Of a DNA stretch of 64,000 nucleotides, positions 60,653 through 64,000 are shown piece by piece. Within the stretch, counting starts at the first letter, position 1, and each line of letters begins with the position of its first letter. The notes below the pieces were generated by a model. It did no database searches. It was given only the letters and a program-made list of their open reading frames with translations, and was not told the DNA's origin. The DNA is from Branchipolynoe longqiensis (taxonomy: Eukaryota > Annelida > Polychaeta > Phyllodocida > Polynoidae), in the NCBI GenBank assembly GCA_030323885.1, contig CM059186.1, forward strand, positions 174,041,047 to 174,105,046, in the 5' to 3' direction. The position numbers and the translations under genes were made by a program.

Positions 60653-63184
60653 ATGTGCGAGCAAGTAGAGGCAAACACGTGTGGGCTAGGGCCACATGAG
60701 CCTAGCGGGGGGCCAGGCGGTGCTTCTGCCAGGCCGGGTGACATTAACGGCTTGCCCGGCGGGGAGCGGGTTGTGGGCTATGAAGGGGCGCCGTCCGCTG
60801 CCCACGGTTGCGTAAGTGATATCGTGTGTCCAAATGTTCAACAATGTATCGTGTGTCCAAATGTTCAACAATGTAAGTGTAGTAGTGGGTCGGGAAGCGA
60901 CTCAGTGTGTGGCTATAACGTCACACGACCTGCCAAAGACACTAATCAAATCGCCGTTGGGAACTGTTCTAATGCACGCTCGGTTGTTGTTACCAATAAA
61001 GTTGACTCGCTTAATACTCCCGACACGTATGTTAAAAACTTGGATGTAGCGGTAGATGCTCCCCAAGTTGCTGTTGGTTGCATGCTAGATGATGCCACCT
61101 ATACCCCTAATTGCTTGATTGAATGTTCTGTGCAACCCCATACCGATATTGTTGGTGGGGGTTTCGAAACTGTTATCCATAATGTCCCGTTCGATAAAAA
61201 TGTTAGCACCGATGCGACCCAGGGCGAGCTGAGCTGCAACAGGTCGAGCGGCCGCAGGCCGCAGCCCAGGGAGGTTGCGTCAGCGACCACGTGGAGTGGG
61301 GTAGGGGCGCGTGTTCGCCTAGGTAACTCCGCGGGAAAGCCAGTGGCGGGCAGGGACCACGTGGGTGCCCCAGTCGCAGGCGCGCACCCGGGCTTGGGTA
61401 GCAATAATGCAGACTGGCTGCGTGTGGTTGGGCCGGCCGAGGCTCGGGAGGCTATGGAGGGCCTCTTCTGTACCTTGTGGGTGATAGACGTGCAAGATGA
61501 GGGTATTGTCGAACTGTTTATTGATATATTTACATCTTGTTTACAGGGCAATTGTAACTGTATATTTGAGGTACAGGGTGTCCCAGCCCAGCTCCGCCCT
61601 TGCCGTATGTTCGCGGAATGTCTGTGTAGGGGCGATGCAGACCCAGACTGGGAGTATTTGTTACGGGGTGCATGTTTTGGCTTCAGGGTGGTGGATGACG
61701 ACTGTGACAGCAATTATTATTGTGCCAAATACACCTCGATTACGAACACCGGAGTGTGTGATATTATGTCGGCCCGCATTACAGACGAAATAGAAAAAGG
61801 CTTGTTAACAGTGGTGGAGAAGCGGTGTGTGTGTACGCATGCCTTGGGTAGCGTGCCGAAAGGGCACAACGATTTTAGGGCCATAGTAGATTGCTCCAGC
61901 CCGGCGGACAGCTGCGTGAACGAACACACATGGTCGTGTAGAACTAAGTTCAGCTACAACTCGGTAGATGACGTGACAGAATTATTGCAGGCGGGGGACG
62001 TCCTCGCGACGGTTGATATCAGCAATGCTTACCGTGCGGTGAACACACACCCAGACTCACGTAAGAAACAGGGGCTAACGTGGGATTTTGGCGAAGGTAT
62101 TGTTTTCTTAAGGGATAACAGGCTATGCATGGGCCTGAGCAGTAGCCCGTTCGTCTTCTCGAAGATAAGTGACCTGATAGTGCGCTGCCTATGCAGGGAA
62201 GGTTATGACCAGTGCGTAAATTACTTAGATGATTTCTGTGTGCTGGGACGGACAGTGGGCGACTGCTGTGCAGCCCAGGGGACTCTAATGTCGACACTAA
62301 GAAGGTTAGGTTTCTCAATCAGCTTTAAGAAGTTGACCCCAGCTGAACAGATCACAAAATTTCTGGGGATAGAAATAGACTCAGTCAAGCTGGAACTACG
62401 CCTCCCAAAGGAAAAACTCGAGAGACTGCAGGGGCAACTGGCGGGCTTCCTTGGTAGACGAAAAGCCACAAAGGGGGAGCTGGAGGTCCTGGGCGGAATA
62501 TTGGCTCATTGTTGCAAGGTGGTGCATGGCGGTCGGACCTTTTCTAGGCGAGTTTATGACTTAATAGCGTCAGTCAGGAAAAGCCATCATAAAGTGAGAC
62601 TGAACGAAGATTTTCGTCGGGACATCGAATGGTGGCTTGACTTTGCGGCCATCTTTAATGGGAAAGCGGGTATAATACCACCCAGTTCTAACTGTGTGTC
62701 GGTGTACAGTGATGCTTCGCTCACAGGTTTCGGCGCGCTCCACGGCGATGACTGGCTGGCGGGAGTCTTCGATGGCAAACAGGTAGTAGGGTTGGAACTG
62801 GGCCATCACTTATGCGGGGCCAGGGACGAGGGCTGTCAAAGTGATAATATAAATGTGTTAGAAATGTGGCCGGTCCTTGTGGGGGTGAGACGATGGGCGG
62901 AAGGTTGGAAGGGGTCTAACGTTATGTTTGTCTCAGATAACACCCAGGTGGTCGCGGCCTTACGCACGGGTAGGAGTAAAAATAAAACAACCATGAAATG
63001 GCTTAGGCTGATTTTCTGGGAATCGGTGAGGTTGAATTTTAATGTGATGTCAGTTTATATTAACACAAAAGATAACATCATCTGTGATGGCCTCAGCCGG
63101 CTGTCTGCCTTCAAAAATATAGCGAGGATCAGGGATGCAGACGTAGCCAAAAGAATGTGTTGCCACCACTTGTTTGATTGTTGA
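60653..63184 (+). CDS. Reverse transcriptase-RNase H of YR retroelement
   Basis: 843 aa from ATG 60653. About 350 N-terminal residues lack recognised motifs and include a 27-bp tandem duplication (60821-60874). RT: KGHNDFRAIVDCSSP, VLATVDISNAYRAVN (motif A), NRLCMGLSSSPFVFSKI (motif B), CVNYLDDFCVLGR (YLDD catalytic pair), ITKFLGIEIDS. RNase H: VYSDASLTGFGAL, INVLEMWPVLVGVRRW, FVSDNTQVVAALRTG, NIICDGLSRL, with the catalytic acids present. The frame is intact throughout, which suggests a fairly young copy. Confidence 0.85.
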   Translation: MCEQVEANTCGLGPHEPSGGPGGASARPGDINGLPGGERVVGYEGAPSAAHGCVSDIVCPNVQQCIVCPNVQQCKCSSGSGSDSVCGYNVTRPAKDTNQIAVGNCSNARSVVVTNKVDSLNTPDTYVKNLDVAVDAPQVAVGCMLDDATYTPNCLIECSVQPHTDIVGGGFETVIHNVPFDKNVSTDATQGELSCNRSSGRRPQPREVASATTWSGVGARVRLGNSAGKPVAGRDHVGAPVAGAHPGLGSNNADWLRVVGPAEAREAMEGLFCTLWVIDVQDEGIVELFIDIFTSCLQGNCNCIFEVQGVPAQLRPCRMFAECLCRGDADPDWEYLLRGACFGFRVVDDDCDSNYYCAKYTSITNTGVCDIMSARITDEIEKGLLTVVEKRCVCTHALGSVPKGHNDFRAIVDCSSPADSCVNEHTWSCRTKFSYNSVDDVTELLQAGDVLATVDISNAYRAVNTHPDSRKKQGLTWDFGEGIVFLRDNRLCMGLSSSPFVFSKISDLIVRCLCREGYDQCVNYLDDFCVLGRTVGDCCAAQGTLMSTLRRLGFSISFKKLTPAEQITKFLGIEIDSVKLELRLPKEKLERLQGQLAGFLGRRKATKGELEVLGGILAHCCKVVHGGRTFSRRVYDLIASVRKSHHKVRLNEDFRRDIEWWLDFAAIFNGKAGIIPPSSNCVSVYSDASLTGFGALHGDDWLAGVFDGKQVVGLELGHHLCGARDEGCQSDNINVLEMWPVLVGVRRWAEGWKGSNVMFVSDNTQVVAALRTGRSKNKTTMKWLRLIFWESVRLNFNVMSVYINTKDNIICDGLSRLSAFKNIARIRDADVAKRMCCHHLFDC

Positions 63185-64000
63185 ATTGGTTTCTTGCAGA
63201 CTGGGAGGCCCTCGGTAGGGAACGGCGGGTTTTTGAGAGGGCTCATTACGCAGCATCCACACAGAAAACAAGGTCGGTCCAGGTTCGTGCTTACTTGGAG
63301 TTCTGTGAAATGTTCGAGGACAGGCTAGAACCCTACCCTTGTGGTGATGACCAAGTTTGCCTGTATATGACTTTCTTGGCTAGGCGTCTCTGTGCATCTT
63401 CAGTCAGAAACTACCTGAACGCCTTATCAAATCACCTAAAGGACTTAGAGTGTCCGCCCATTGACTATCGCAGCCACAAGGTGAAGAGGTGTCTAACAGG
63501 TATTAGGCGCTTGAAAGGCGACGGTGTGAGGCAGGCCGCCCCTATGTTGCCCCCAGGGCTGCTAAAAGTTTTTGACTTGCTACGACCTTCCCTGGGGCAC
63601 ACCGCAGTGCGGGCCGCGATGTTACTGTCATTCAGAGCCTTGTTAAGGAAAGGCCACGTGACGGATTCAGATTGTGCATTTGCTAGGAAGGATGTAACCT
63701 TCCACCCATGGGGTCTCATGTTGCACGTGAGGAGATCTAAAACCATTCAATACAATGAAAAGGTACACCGTATCCCTGTGGCTAATGTGGGGAATAGGGC
63801 ATTGTGTGCGGTGTACTGGGTAAGGAAGCACTTTGCAGATTGCCCGGCCCCCCCTGGAGCCTTGGCTTTCAGGATGCCTAGAAGAGGGCATTCCGTCCCC
63901 TTGACTTATAACTACTATCTGAGCGTGTTAAAGATGATCTGTGCAGGTGCAGGTCTGGATCCGGATAATTTCTCTACACACAGTCTCAGGAGGGGGGGTG
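63178..64000 (+). CDS. Tyrosine recombinase of YR retroelement (partial)
   Basis: Open from the TGA near 63176 to the window end, in a different frame from RT. N-terminal domain: WEALGRERRVFERAHYA, CLYMTFLARRLCASSVRNYL. Catalytic domain: AAMLLSFRALLRKGHV (first Arg) and FSTHSLRRGG (HxxR) at the very end. The Tyr nucleophile lies beyond 64000. There is no early ATG; the first is in CEMFEDR at about 63311. A splice-acceptor-like TTTCTTGCAG at 63190-63199 or ribosomal frameshifting could provide its start. Confidence 0.8.
   Translation, partial: MLNWFLADWEALGRERRVFERAHYAASTQKTRSVQVRAYLEFCEMFEDRLEPYPCGDDQVCLYMTFLARRLCASSVRNYLNALSNHLKDLECPPIDYRSHKVKRCLTGIRRLKGDGVRQAAPMLPPGLLKVFDLLRPSLGHTAVRAAMLLSFRALLRKGHVTDSDCAFARKDVTFHPWGLMLHVRRSKTIQYNEKVHRIPVANVGNRALCAVYWVRKHFADCPAPPGALAFRMPRRGHSVPLTYNYYLSVLKMICAGAGLDPDNFSTHSLRRGG

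Larger units (their letters stand above)
60160..64000 (+). mobile_element. Tyrosine-recombinase retrotransposon, 3' end outside window
   Basis: It contains, in order, a gag-like zinc protein (60203-60604), RT-RNase H (60653-63184) and a tyrosine recombinase (63178 to the end). The gene order and recombinase identify the DIRS/Ngaro/PAT group. Its left terminus was not found: a GTGAGATTATATTAT triplet repeat at 60160-60200 precedes ORF1. The zinc array resembles the ORF1 of the split-repeat element at 7948, so this type of element could be the helper for it. Confidence 0.8.

Overview
The window is eukaryotic genomic DNA, most likely from a marine invertebrate. A mollusc is my best guess. That guess rests on long repeat-filled introns with GT-AG exons, a tRNA-type SINE whose 3' part carries the GATATGACCTTAGATGTTGCC motif that I associate from memory with molluscan genomes, SURL/Mag-like Gypsy elements, and tyrosine-recombinase retrotransposons. 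There is no bacterial operon, rRNA gene or CRISPR array. No full-length canonical tRNA gene was found.

One host gene can be followed across almost the whole window on the minus strand. I assembled it exon by exon: signal peptide (55,913-55,830), a group-A SRCR domain split over two exons (39,091-38,879 and 38,262-38,157), four related exons each encoding two EGF-like domains (22,165; 19,887; 17,588; 15,278), an exon encoding one EGF domain whose Cys3-Cys4 loop is filled by a Ser/Thr/Asn/Gln-rich decapeptide repeat (13,472-12,915), a transmembrane exon (3,970-3,850) and the start of a cytoplasmic tail (191-142). The 3' end lies beyond base 1. Every splice phase in this chain agrees. The product looks like a type I SRCR-EGF-mucin membrane receptor. 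Its EGF array has grown recently by tandem duplication of a ~2.3 kb exon-plus-intron unit.

The introns are nested mobile elements. Region by region: 0.2-7.9 kb holds LINE-derived pieces, SINEs and several TIR elements. 7.95-10.75 kb is a GC-rich non-autonomous element with split direct repeats. 11.4-14.5 kb has two TIR elements built of degenerate CGT-containing words. 14.6-21.2 kb is the exon-duplication array. 22.45-37.3 kb is an old Gypsy element with AGAAG target duplications, cut up by a younger Gypsy (22.6-27.3 kb), a LINE, several TIR elements and an unknown repeat. 39.1-51.6 kb is a GTGAGTGTGTCA satellite split by a third Gypsy (40.05-50.54 kb). That Gypsy is itself split by a complete DIRS element (43.85-49.54 kb) with inverted terminal repeats and an internal complementary region. 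51.6-58.9 kb has TIR elements, a LINE with 13-bp target duplications, CT-rich satellites and a solo copy of the split-repeat element. 60.2 kb to the end is the start of another tyrosine-recombinase retrotransposon (gag-like zinc protein, RT-RNase H, recombinase) that runs off the window.

Only the host receptor looks like a resident gene; the other coding capacity belongs to mobile elements. Most reading-frame shifts I could localise in the three youngest elements fall in homopolymer runs, so some may be assembly errors rather than true inactivation.
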